64,000 nt of DNA, taken from positions 744,001-808,000 of the forward strand of contig OZ005703.1 in the NCBI GenBank assembly GCA_963930775.1, written 5' to 3'. This document shows positions 24,989 to 37,312 of this stretch, one piece after another. The translations under genes were made by a program, and so were the position numbers. The stretch's first letter is position 1. Each line of letters starts with the position of its first letter. This DNA is from Cliona cf. orientalis (lineage: Eukaryota; Porifera; Demospongiae; Clionaida; Clionaidae). The notes beneath the pieces were generated by a model, which saw only the letters and a program-made list of their open reading frames with translations, was not told where the DNA came from and did not search any database.

Positions 24989-27900
24989 ATGAAGAAGCGA
25001 GCTGTTTTGTGGCTGATCGTGGTGTGTATGGTGATCAATCAAGGCTCTGGTGAGTAATAGTATGTCTATTTGTACTATAGATGTCAGATCTATAGCGTTC
25101 AAATCTACGAAATTCGCGCGAACAAGTGCATGCATGCATGTATAAATTTATAGCTCGATCGAGCACAAGTTGGGCTCCTGGTATAAATCTCAGCTTGGCA
25201 TGCCCAGGGGCCATAAGTCGACACAAAGGCCTTATCCTGCAAATTTATCACGCATGAACTGCATGCATGTTAGGTGTATTCGGGCGTGCAGTAACAATAA
25301 TGCACCTATAGAGCTGTGTTCAACTTGGCATGACTGAAGTCACCTCATGATCTGGTTCAGTGGCAGTTCAGTGGTTTGAACTCTAAATATCACGACTAGC
25401 CTAGGTATTTGAGTGCAAAAATACGATATTAGCTATTGTAACAGCCTGTGCTCATTGATCGGTTGCACAGCATTAAAATTTTGCTGATGATCAGACTAGA
25501 CTGGCGCCTTACCTTTGCATGTCATGCATTTTGAACAGATGGTTCACGGTGGAGCATACACGCTTTAAATGAATTCATAGTAGCTAGCTAGCTAGCCACT
25601 TTTAATCGAGTCGGTAAAAATATTTTTCCTTTAAGTCTGGAATAGCCTAATAATATTATTATTGATGCTATAGGCACATGTCATGATAGATCTAACACCT
25701 GGTCCATTAGATAAAAATAATAATATTGTAGCTCGGTGAAGTATGAATGGAAAACCATTATCAGTGATTCTGTTGGAGGATGCTGTTATTGAAAAAGCGT
25801 ACACATGCATGCATGTATACGTATAAGCTATACCTCCTCAGAACGGATCAGTTTAATATTATAATATATACACACCCTGCGCCGGCCACGGTGAGCGGTT
25901 GCCAGATCCAGGATGTTAATCAGTCTGGCTGCATTGTCAAGAATGAAATTAATGCTTGTAGCACTTGTAGAGTGATCACAACAACATGACACTGTGCCTC
26001 CCTACTGTAGCTACATGTCTCTTCCGTCTGGTACAGCAGTTAAGCCTAAAATTGAAATTTTAAAACTGGCCCACTGGATCGTGCGAGACGCATGATTCAA
26101 CATTGACTTCCATTGAATCCTAGACAAGCGTCTCTTCTGTAACGACAGGTCACAAATTGATCATTTTTAATTTGGTGCAGATGTATCCATTTTTGGGCAC
26201 CAACTAGCTATAGCTACATGTACTGAATGTGTTTTTGCAAGTGAATCTCTCTCCCAACTTATTTGCATTGCTGTGTTAATACTCAACATAAGCCGTTAAC
26301 TAATAATTGACTGTGCATTAGCTAACAGTGCGTAGTCAGAGCTCATCCATTGAGCATCGATGGTTTAGATAATTTCTCCTTCAAAATGAGGCATATGGAT
26401 GAACAAAACTTGTGATATTATGCATGATACTATGTTTTTCTATGCATGGCTAATGATCATAACAGTTTGGAATTTGAGACCACGATTAGTTAACATAGCA
26501 GATGCATTCTCCGACTAGGCTGGTTTGGATAAGGGGAAGCCTCGAATGTATGTTGGAGTTGGTGACCAAATTCTCCAGTGGATTGCTGTACTAGTAGGGG
26601 TGTCTCTATAGCTCTATATTATAGCCTCCCAAAATGTGGCTGTTTCTGTATATATAATATTATTGTGATTTTTTTGTTTTGGCACTATTTCCAAGAAATG
26701 ATTCGATTGTGAATCAGTAGCTATATTTATATTTTGCAAGCTATATAATAGTACTTGTGCTCACTTTGAAAACAAACTATAACAAACACAATTAGTGAAA
26801 TGCAAACAGTTTATTATTATGCATCCTATTGATAATAATGCATTCATGTCAATGAAGTGTTTTTCGCTATAATAATAAAATTATTATACAGTTTTAAGTA
26901 CACTTGTGCTAGCTTATACACTATCAGTATGCATGACATTTTACTTCACTGTGCAGCAATACTGACCCTGAGACAAAGTCGAACTCCCCCAGGAGGGGCG
27001 ACCAGCATAACTACAGTCGTTGGCATAGCCACAGTGGAGCTAGGTGGTCTCTCTACCAGTCAGCCAACCTACTACTTCGATTGTATCACCAACTTGAACA
27101 ATGGTTCTGGTATCAGGTGGGATAGAACGAATGGCCTGAATCGGTTTCGGATTATAGACATCCCAGACGGCTCACCCGGGAAAAGATTGGATACTTCAGA
27201 TATTAATTATCCTGATCTTGATACCTATATATGCTCAGATCGATACAGCACTGATGTGGCTTCTGTGAATATCAATGCATGTGAGTCAATACAGTAGAGT
27301 AGCCTCATCCCCAGGCTTTCTCTTGATCTACCGGCTTTTAATGTTGCACGCAAAAAGCTGGGAGATCGAGAAAGGGCCTGGCATGGGGATGAGGCTAACA
27401 GTAGAGTGTATGCAGGCAGGCACTTTTGCTTGCACATATCATGCATGCAGGCTACGCTAGGGAAGTAGTTAAGGTGATTTGGGATTTTGGCTTCATATTG
27501 ATATGCTATGTTTATATAGTTGTAGTATGTAAACTATCGTTATGGGCGCAAACAATTGCTCGGACACATACAATTCAATACAAAATTTAATTAAAAATGC
27601 GCATTTTCCGAAAAAACGAATGTGCCTACCCGAGTGCATAAAAATGGTCATAACTCCACTTGTGATCAATATTTTTTCATGAAACTTGCACCATTGGATT
27701 CAGCACACACAGAGCTATCAATCCATGCTAAAAACTCAATTTTTATGAAATATCCCGAGTGGTCCCTTTTCTCAGAGCAGGTCACATTTAATCATTATGT
27801 ACACATGCAGCTAATCCGGCCATAATGCCAGCAGAAGGGACTGTTGGCGTCTTACAAGGTCTAACCGTGGAGCTCGAGGTCTACGTGTCCGGCTATCCCA

Positions 27901-30900
27901 CGCCAACCAGCTCACACATCACATGGTATCATCCGGATCGATCTGAAATCTCAGACGATGACTCAGGGGCAGTGTTTCAAGACGGTAGGCGAAGACTGAT
28001 ACTCTCCAACGTGCAGCCCCATCAGGCTGGCGTGTATGAGTGTGAGGTAGTTGTTTCACTTTCACCTTACATGGGCGCTGTGACATCAATTCTACTTGAA
28101 GTTTATGGTAAGTGAATTTAATCATACCCTAGGTAGATAGTTGAAGCAAAATATGATGTGTACATGGATTGGGCGAGGTGTTTCACAACTTAGGGCATGC
28201 ACAAAATTGAAGATTAAAACTGACTCAGTGTACCTATCCAAACAATACATACATACTTGTACTTAAAAATGCACGCACACACACGTACTCACATTTTGAC
28301 ATGCACATACACACACGTGCAGTCCCATCAGTGATCACAGCTCACCCTCAAGCAATAGTCAATGCTACGGAATGGAGCGAGGTTGTACTGACGTGCTCCG
28401 CCAGTGGAACCCCCACTCCTACGATCCGATGGGAGAGAGAGGGAGAAGCACAGCTGCCTGTTGGAGCAGTACCATCTCCCCCTGGATCCATGAGTGGAAA
28501 CACAGTAAGAAGAACTATGTAGCTATTATTATTATGTAAACCTGCTATGAGAAATTAAGGGACCGTTCGATATGGCACGCAGTATCAAATAAGATTAAAT
28601 TTTTATCGTGCATGACAATATCCAACTTACTTCCTATATACAAATGTATACTTGTATCAGCATAGACACTAATATGGAGTAGATACACCTACAGTACATT
28701 TGTATTATTACAATAAGCTACATAGCTACTACAAAGATAAAGGTCCCATTGTTATGGTTCCATTATAATCAATTATGTAGATGTATAGCTATGTATGAGA
28801 ATGATTGTCTTCTGATTGTAGGCCACTAGCCTGTTAACATTTGAGATGGTTCGCTACGAGCACAGAGGGAGGTACAGATGTGTAGCAGACAACCGTGAGA
28901 CCACTATAGTTGTATCCGAGTATGCAGATATCAGAATCACTCGTAAGAGTCTACTAGCTATATTGTTATAATAGCATCAAGCACCCAGTCACATTATTAC
29001 AATAATGCATATTTTTTGTGAATATGTTATAATATAGCTGCTCTGAGACTTGAGGACAATATGAAGCAACCCATTAGCGATCTTTATCCTGTTGAAAATG
29101 AAATTAGTGTCAGACTGGAGTGTCGAGGCACTGGAACTCTCCAGTGGAGCAGTTCAACTACAGGCTTACAAATTCCATCAGACTCCTCCAGCAATGTTCA
29201 TCAGGCATATGATCATACAAGGGATGCTCTCGCTCTAGTGATTCAGAACTTTACAAGTATCACTACAGCTACTTATACTTGTATGACAAATCTGACTGAT
29301 GCCCACAACAGCCCAATCACCACCTCTATACTCATCACTAGCTGTAAGTGAGAAGGGAAGGGAGAGAGAGAGAGAGATTGCATCAACTATATTATTCCCC
29401 CTCCGCAGCTAATCCTGATGTCATCATTCAGTCTGAAATCCAGTATGTACTCGCGGACAGCTCCACCACACTGGAGGCTAGGGTGTTTGCCTCACCTCCA
29501 GAGTCTGCAGTAGTGCAGTGGTACCACAAGGAAAGACTCATAGACAATGCTACTGAATCATCATACACAACAACTTCAGTAGGAGATTTATACAGACTAA
29601 CAGTGAATGGAGTCAGTGAGAATGAGGTTGGAGAATACACAATCGTTGTGACTCTCAATGGAAGGAATGCAACTGATAGAATTACACTAAGTCTTCCAGG
29701 TACATGGCTACACATCTCAGATTCAGCATTGTAAAAATTAATTCCCATATTCATTAGTACGCTAGGCAGAATTTTTGAAAAAATAGAACAAGTTGCATAT
29801 TTTTCCTTTCTTCTTGGTTCTCATGCTTTCTTGATCCTTGTTATACTATATTTAATACATGTTACATTGCAGACCGTCCTTTAGCCACTGTTACTCCATT
29901 ACAAGCCACAGTCAGTGAGGGAGAGAGGGTGAGATTTACGTGCAATGCTCAGGGCAGTGGACCGCTCGTGGTGACGTGGACCAAGTCTGATGGCAGTCCC
30001 CTACCAGTGGGAGTGCAAGAGAATGGGAACAGCATCTCTATAGCCTCAGCCACCAGCTCCCATCCTGGGACATACGTCTGCACAGTCAGCAATCTGGCAG
30101 GAAATATAAAAGCTAACGCCACTCTTACCGTCTACTGTGAGTATAGAAGTTATTACTGAAAGTTGTTTGTAAGAGAAAGTGGAAAGGCTTCATTTGAAAA
30201 CCCTTAGATTCCCCTACTTACTGCGTACTTCACTTGGATACTCCATGTACGTTATTGCATAATTATTACTCATAGACTATTATTTTCACTCTAGATTCAC
30301 CGACAGCTGTCATCTCTTACGACAGAACTATGTCCACTCCGGGGACTCAACCGCTCTACCTTATTTTTGATCACGGAGCCACACGCCCCACCATCACATG
30401 TTCAGCTAATGGTAATCCCCTTCCAAATGTCCAATGGGTTAGAGGTAATGGCGGGGGTTTACCCAGTGGAATTCTGCAACAGGATGCTCCATCAAGCAAT
30501 GGAGAAGTGGCTAAACAACTGTCATGGCAGAGAAATGTGGAATTCACAGATTCGGGCTCATACATCTGTCGAGCTTTCAATAGCAACGGAACTGACAATG
30601 CAACTCTAGAGCTTTTAGTACAAAGTAAGTAGACACGTTACAGTACACTGTTGTGAATCAATAACATCTTTTGATCATTTTCCCTACACAGTTCAGCCGA
30701 CCATCAATAGTATTTCTCCTTCCAATTCCATGATCCAACAAGACTCACAACAAATATTCACATTTGCAGTTCCCATTGACTACGTAGGAAGTGTTTTAAC
30801 CTGTACAGCTAATGGGTGGCCAGCCCCAGTGGTAGAATGGCATAAAAATAATGTGCCTGTGCCTAGTAACAATGGTATTGTATCCGAATCCATCATAACT

Positions 30901-33180
30901 TCTGCCACAGTATCCGCAAGACTCACATGGATGAGAGAGTTTGCAGAGACTGATGCTGACAGCTACCAGTGTGTCGTGTATAAGCAAAATACCGAAATTC
31001 CTGTGGTGTCTCAAACTGTGCAGCTCAATGCTCGATTGCCAATCACAATTTCGCCTACATCTCAATCTTGTAGCGTTCAACAAACATCCATTCACTTTCA
31101 AATACGAGCATTTGCAACGAACTGCGAAAGCTGGGGAGAGGCAGAGAGAGCAGAAATAGCCAGTGAATTCCGCAATGAACTATTGAGTGTTATCAGAGCT
31201 GAGTGCAGCTGTACATTTGAGGAGAGCAGCTTGCAAGAATTGGAATCAGCCCAGTGCAGCAGCAAAGTTAATAGAGCGGTTGTATTCCGTGGACAAATTG
31301 AAACACTTTCGCAACGAGAAACTGAACTGATATTTTGTTCACTACATTCGTGGCAACAAAAATCATCTCTAATCCGAATCGATGGCCAACTCAGAGCCAT
31401 TGATACCAACTGTTCACTAGAAGCTAGTGGGTCACTGAATAGTGAAGAGTGTGCTCCACCAACTGACTCAACCCCCATTTTAGGACTGATCGAGATAGTG
31501 GCCATCGCTGGAGGGGCAGCTGTCTTTATCCTGCTCTTGGTGATAATTTTGCTCATTTGCTGCCTAGCATATTGCCGGTACCGTAGGGGGAGAAAAGGGA
31601 AATTTGACACTAAAGATGACCATACTTACACAAGGTATATAGGCCAGCAACATATGCACATTAATATTGCTTATATTAATTTTGCTCTGTGTCATGTCTG
31701 TATTAGGCTATATGCCCGAACTATCATGGGTATAATAATAATGTTGGAGATTAATAATACAAATTATTTAACCATCGGATAATGATGTTATTGTCAATTT
31801 TCCTACAGGACCGACTCTTTCTCAAGATACAGCAGAGACGGAGTAGGAATGCTGACGAGAAACGGAGGGATGGTGAGGGGAGGAGTGGAGCCAACCTACA
31901 GTGCACTCTCTCCGGAAACGATGGACCACCAATCGTCGCAATCCTATCCAGAGCAGATCACCCTCCATCAAATTCTTAGCACCTCAAGCGAAAACTTGAT
32001 CAATTCGGACGGCATTGATGGTGGGATGAGAGTTCCATCGAGCTTGAGGACTAGGACACAACAGACTGAGCCAGCAGCCTATCAGATCCCCATAAACAGT
32101 CGAGAAAATCTAACCTTGGTCGGTAGAATGGACAACAGCGGAAGAGTTCAAGCGGGAAGCTCCAATAAGAGACATGTTAGCAGTACTTCGAGCTACGACT
32201 CGACCAGTCACTTGTTGAACCGAATGCAGAATCCACGACCCTCAATCGCGTCGATCGAAGATAATGTGAACGATTATGAAGATATTAGTGGCGATGATGG
32301 TTCAGTATGTGATAGTCCCACACCAGCTTCTGGTAGAGCACATGGGCGACCGAGTGTTGGCAGCAATGCACATATGTACCACCAGCTGACCGAAACTAGA
32401 AAGCAGTCAGATACCCCAGCTCCACCCGCATCGTTCTTCGTCAGTGAGAGCTCACGATCGTTGAGAGGTACGATGTCTGGGTCTGCTATTGGTAACAGTT
32501 TCACACACACGTCTGGTTCCCAAATAATGCCCAGTAGCAGCGGTGGTGCTGGCAGCAGACCTCAGCGATCCAGCGAAACAACAAGAATACCCCAGTTACA
32601 ACAAACTAGCAATCGAATTGGTGACGGTAATAATCACACTACTGCAGGGTCAACAGCCTCATGTCTCAACAACAGGAAACAAGAGCTCATGGCACAATTT
32701 CAGTCGGCAGACGACGACGTGGCCACCCATCCTAGAGTAGATCCAGAATCTTCCAACGATTACTCCAAGCTCCAAATTCCCCCCTACACCTCCTTCTCCG
32801 GTAGACCCTCTTCAGATGCTATTCTTCACACCACAGACTCCAGTGGTAGGGATTCGCCAATGATAGATAACGCAGCGTACGGAGGAGTTAATCGCGAGCA
32901 GCAACACCCCTGGTATTATGAGAGTGACGTGTCCCTGAATTCCAGTACACCTCAGACTGTACCTGCTAATGCTAAAAGTAACATTACGAAGCGAGATCAG
33001 ATAGAACCTTATGCTGTGATACATAGCGAACATGTGTCCCACCCAGGCCAGAAAGTTAACGGTACGAAATTTAACTTTAATAACAATTCGAGCGCACAGT
33101 TCAGATCCAACAGCCGACAAAGGTCAGAAGTTCAACCTTTCGCTGAGTCAGGGATGCCCAGTGCTGCTACTGAAGTTTAA
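24989..33180 (+). CDS. IgB: type I membrane receptor, 8 Ig-like domains, 8-Cys module, long tyrosine-rich tail (1496 aa)
   Basis: Exons: 24989-25049, 26957-27280, 27811-28107, 28323-28504, 28822-28942, 29038-29343, 29409-29699, 29873-30136, 30295-30624, 30692-31634, 31809-33180. The architecture is exon for exon that of IgA, and four exons have identical lengths (297, 182, 291 and 264 nt). Signal peptide MKKRAVLWLIVVCMVINQGS; Ig-like domains in exons 2-10; eight-cysteine module ~849-979; transmembrane helix ~991-1018 (AIAGGAAVFILLLVIILLIC). The tail of about 470 residues shares motifs with IgA: DHTYTR, PTYSAL, AAYQIP...ENL, NDYEDI, PPYTSF, DNAAYG and EPYAVI. Extra tyrosines in IgB (HMYHQL, NDYSKL) have no IgA counterpart, and the last IgA QPYAEP is QPFAES here. 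It is a tandem paralogue on the same strand, 2.1 kb downstream of IgA. Function is inferred as surface recognition; no ligand can be deduced. Confidence 0.85.
25050..26956 (+). other. IgB first intron (1.9 kb)
   Basis: Separates the signal-peptide exon from the first Ig exon, with phase-1 ends as in IgA and IgC. AT-rich, with several ATAATATTAT tracts. No other feature was recognised. Confidence 0.6.
27300..27397. repeat. Small palindromic element with TAGCCTCATCCCC ends
   Basis: Begins TAGCCTCATCCCCAGGC and ends with the inverse ggcatggggatgaggcta; inner words (ttctc..gatct) are also inverted. It is about 98 bp and non-coding, in the IgB intron between its first and second Ig exons. Related end words occur near 40343-40356 (cctggggatgaggcta) and 6284-6297 (cggggacgaggcta), suggesting a dispersed family. 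Confidence 0.6.
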
Positions 33181-33957
33181 CCAATGCCGAAGGTTTAGCC
33201 ATTTGTAATAATTAAATTTTTATATCCTTCAATATATATTTTTTAACTTAAGTCCACTATTTAGTGTGACATGCTATCATTGTGATTTTTGTAGATAGAA
33301 TCATAATTATTAAATTACGTATGCATTGAAATCAGATTTTATCAAATCATAAGGTATAATAATTTTTATTAATGAAATAATTCTAATTTATGGCAAGTAT
33401 GCAAATGAAGCTGAGAATTAATCAAGCATAATATGCATGCATGTACGTATGAGCCATGGAGTCCTCTGAGTTTGCATGAATGATCATTTAAGCTATTATT
33501 ACACACCTGCATGCACCCATGCTAGCTAGCCCACCCGAGCGTAAGTTTAACCAAGAGATTGCACATAGCTACACATGTCCAATTGTGTAAAGTTTATCCT
33601 GATCAAGCATGCGGCTTTAAGTCAACCTTATTATAATTCAAACTCTAGCTAGAGTATGCTTATCCACAACGCCTGACCAAGCAGTTCGTTGTTTTTAGTG
33701 ATCTATCTCTGTATACCATGCAGGCTAACTGTGTGTCACTGTACTATTGCAATCTTGGTGATGTGACCGGAAACAGGTATATCCACAGCAATGAGGAATT
33801 GTTTAATTCCCATACTGACTATATTATTACCTCTCTGGGGTATAATAATACATATGTTGATTGTTGGTCAGTATATTGGGAAAAAATTTAGTCGTAACTA
33901 CATTGAGTTCACGCTGCAGTAACTTGACTAGCAATAATTAATAAAAATTGCAAAGCT
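33181..33957. other. IgB-IgC intergenic region
   Basis: A 777-bp AT-rich gap between the IgB stop and the IgC start. No repeat or gene was recognised. Confidence 0.6.
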
Positions 33958-36617
33958 ATGAGGAGTTTTCTATTGCTTCTTTTGTGTGTAGTTGGCCTTC
34001 AAGGGATTGGCAAAGGTGAGCAGTGAGCTATTCCGCAGACCTCTCCTTTGTCCCTTATTCTTGGATAAAAAATTCGACAATGAATTTTAATTTTTCAGCT
34101 ACTCTGGTGATCAGGCAAGGCAGGATTACTGCTAGTGCCCCAGTGAAAGCAGAAATTTTTCCAGTTGTCGGCATAGCCACAGTGGAGCTAGGTGGCAATG
34201 ATTCTGCTCGACCAACCTACTTCTTCGATTGCATCACTAACGTGCCCATGAACAATGGCTCTGGTATCACATGGAGTCGAATGGCCGTGGATTCACATCG
34301 GTTTGACATAGGTGACATTCCTGGAGGTAATGTAACTGGGAGGAGAATGAATGCAGGTGGAATCATTTATGGTGATCTTGGTGTATACATTTGCTCCGAT
34401 TTTGCAAACGATGATTCAGTTTCAGTGAATATCACTGGCTGTAAGTTATGTCAAAGATAACTATGATATGGCCTGATAATCTTATTTGAAGACAATAGCT
34501 ACATGTGCGTGAATTTCAAAATGACATGCTCACATAATCATTATTATTAATAATATTAGCAAATCCAGCCATAGTGGCAGTGAGGAAGCAGGTGAAGGTG
34601 ATACAAGGCCAGTCAGTTGCACTAGAAGTCTACGCTTCTGGGTATCCTACCCTTTGGATCACGTGGCACTATCCCAACCATTCGGCCATCATGGGGCACA
34701 TTGATGAGGGAGTAAAGTTTGAAAAGGGTCGCAGGAAATTAGTACTCTCCGAGGTACATCCGGAGCAAGCTGGACTGTACTCTTGCCAAGTGAAAGTATC
34801 ACTAGATCCCTATATGGGAGCTGAAGCTGAGATTCAGTTGCAAGTTTTTGGTATAATATACATCAATGAAAGTTAATGAGTATCTGCTTGACATACACTA
34901 GACCAAAACTGTGATTTCCTTCTCAGACTTCAGTGTTTACATGACATTTCCTACACATATTTGTCGGAGGATAGGGCAGAATTTTTGCTAACTTGAATGA
35001 AATAAGCAGAAAATTTGCTCTATCCTACACATTTCCTACCCGCACAAAATCCATATTTTCGTCTAGTGATACATGAAGAGTAGATAAGCCATAATCTCTC
35101 TTGCTAACATAAACATAATATCTATCATAATGCACCTGCTTTGAGCTTGCTGCTTTGGGACAGCTAAACTTACAGTGATAATATCTATAAATAATTATTT
35201 AATTCTTTCTTGTTTTCGTATTGTTACCAACTTTCTTTCCAAACATGCAGCTAAGCCAACTATACACACATTCAGTGCTGACCCCATACACCAGGAAGCT
35301 GATAATGTGTACTCTGTTCCACTAAACTACATCGGTACCGTCCTAGTATGTGCGGCAGAGGGGTGGCCATCACCAGATTCAGTCGTCAAGTGGCGAAAAA
35401 ATGGCTTCACCTTACACAGAGAACGTGATATCATCTCGGAATACATCATTGACGTTAGGGGTACCTCAAATTCAGACGTATCTGTGCTGGCAGAGCTGAC
35501 GTGGACAAGAGAATTCGGGGATTCAGATGAAGGAGTGTATAAGTGTATTGTGCATCAAAGGAATACCAGCTTTTGGGGGATTTCTCAAAGTATTGAGCTC
35601 AAAGCGGTAACTGCGACCACGCATATGGAGACTGATCGTCCATGGACTATGTGTACATCTAGCATCAACAAACGAGTGGTATATTTTCAGATACGCATGG
35701 TTGGGGTGGACTGCCTAACTTGGATGGAGTTGCAGACTCTGAAAGAGCATATAGCAACAGAAGTTCATCAAGAACTCCTGCTTGCCATTGAATACGAGTG
35801 TGACTGTGCTGTTGATGAAAGAGAGTTGCAGTTGGTAGGTGCACCTCAGTGCAGTGTTCAGATGGATGACGCTGCCATGTTTCATGGGATAATTCAGACA
35901 AATTCTCTTGATAAAACCAGACTGATTTTCTGTGCCCTATCCTTCTGGTTGGAAGGATCAGCTCAGCTTCAAATCGATGGCGAATTTCTGGTCATTGATT
36001 CAAGCTGTCCCTTGGAGGCTTCAGAAACTTTAAGTGAAGAATGTAGTCCACCAGCGACACCCAGTAGTAATAAAAACGTTAAGGAGGTACTGGTGATAGC
36101 TGGTGGAATAGGGGCCTTTGTAGTGATAGTGATCTTGCTCATCAGCGTCGTATGCTGCATTGGGTGTTATTATCTATTGCGTACACGAAAGAACAGCAAG
36201 TGTAAAAATGGTACAAAAGAAGTGGCCGAAGGTGACCACACCTATGATCAGTGAGTTTTAATAATAATATTATACAGGAGTCTGCCTCATTTATCATTAT
36301 TACAAAATTTAATCTTGTGCAGCATTGACTTCCATTCAAGGTATAGCAGCAATATTAATGGACGACCAAACAATGTCATGCCTGCGCTGAAGGGTGGTGA
36401 GCGAGCTCAAGCTACTGTGAGTATTGAACTAGGGGCGGAGAGCCTGTACTCCTATGGTCAATTTCAACCATCAATGATCACCGATGCTGCTAGTACACAT
36501 GGTGATGATACGGAAGATCAAATATATGAACAAATTTCAAATCTTGATCTCCAACTTGAAAGTGAAGAAGCTCAGCCTTACTCTGTGCCAGTGAGAGCTA
36601 ACATAACAGCTGCTTAG
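33958..36617 (+). CDS. IgC: short paralogue with 3 Ig-like domains, 8-Cys module and a different short tail (661 aa)
   Basis: Exons: 33958-34015, 34099-34440, 34560-34850, 35251-36250, 36323-36617. Signal peptide MRSFLLLLLCVVGLQGIG with a phase-1 end. Domain 1 (residues 20-133) carries the same VVGIATVELGG and PTYFFDCIT core as IgA and IgB. Domain 2 spans 134-230. Exon 4 then encodes the membrane-proximal Ig domain (ending LTWTREF...VYKCIV), the eight-cysteine module (~361-495) and a transmembrane helix (~509-539). The exons for Ig domains 3-7 of IgA and IgB are absent; the 400-bp intron at the junction shows no recognisable remnant. The tail is about 120 residues, keeps DHTYD at the same place, then diverges. 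Its tyrosines lie in LYSYGQF, IYEQIS and QPYSVP contexts. The first intron is only 83 bp. The gene looks intact rather than a pseudogene. It could be a decoy or partner of the longer receptors, or the older short form. Confidence 0.85.
34851..35250 (+). other. IgC intron at the site of the missing Ig domains 3-7
   Basis: A 400-bp intron joining Ig domain 2 to the membrane-proximal Ig domain. It contains the dispersed fragment also found at 23530-23615 (gatagggcag... cctacacatttcc... gtctagtg). No residual Ig-coding sequence was seen. Confidence 0.7.
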
Positions 36618-37312
36618 CTAAACTAACGAAATAAAACCCTCAAACTCACAATAATAGCTACAAAATGAAACATAATATTATTATTGATATTGTGAACATT
36701 AATTTTAATATTATTGTAGATCTTAGTTAAGAGTTGGTACGTGTATAATATTATTATGCTTTGTTGGGTTAAATAATTATTATTTTTTGAAACTGAAAGA
36801 CTGGTGGAAGAGTGGCTATCAAAGCAAGAAAATTTCAAAACTAAGATGAAAAATCACAAAGCTAATAGTGAGAAAAGAAAGGAACACACGCTATAATGGT
36901 ATAATAGATATTCTGCTCAGGACAATTTGCTATGGGGGGAGGGATGAGTGGACTAAAATCACAGACATTGATTGGTTTGACAAAAATTAATGAAACATTG
37001 AAACAAAAACAATAAGGGACACGGACAATATTATAATATTATAGGTGTGCTGTTGCTAACTGAAAAGAATAAGGTTTGATGGATAAAATATAATAATAAT
37101 AATAATAATGAGGATAACCATCCACAAAAAAACCTGATCAAAAAAATTAATGAGGAAAAAAGCCTTCTAGATTCCAGGAATCATTAATTGAAAATCAAGA
37201 CGAACAGATGCACAAAACTACCACTCAGATGATGATGCTGACAATACACACGTATGTATTATATGACAGAGATCAGAATAGGAAGAAGAAAAACCTATAA
37301 GTTCATGAGATG
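36618..37312. other. Convergent intergenic region between IgC and FZR1
   Basis: About 700 bp of AT-rich DNA where both flanking genes end. It includes TAA/ATT trinucleotide runs near 37089-37108. It presumably holds the 3' UTRs and polyadenylation sites of both genes; nothing else was recognised. Confidence 0.5.
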
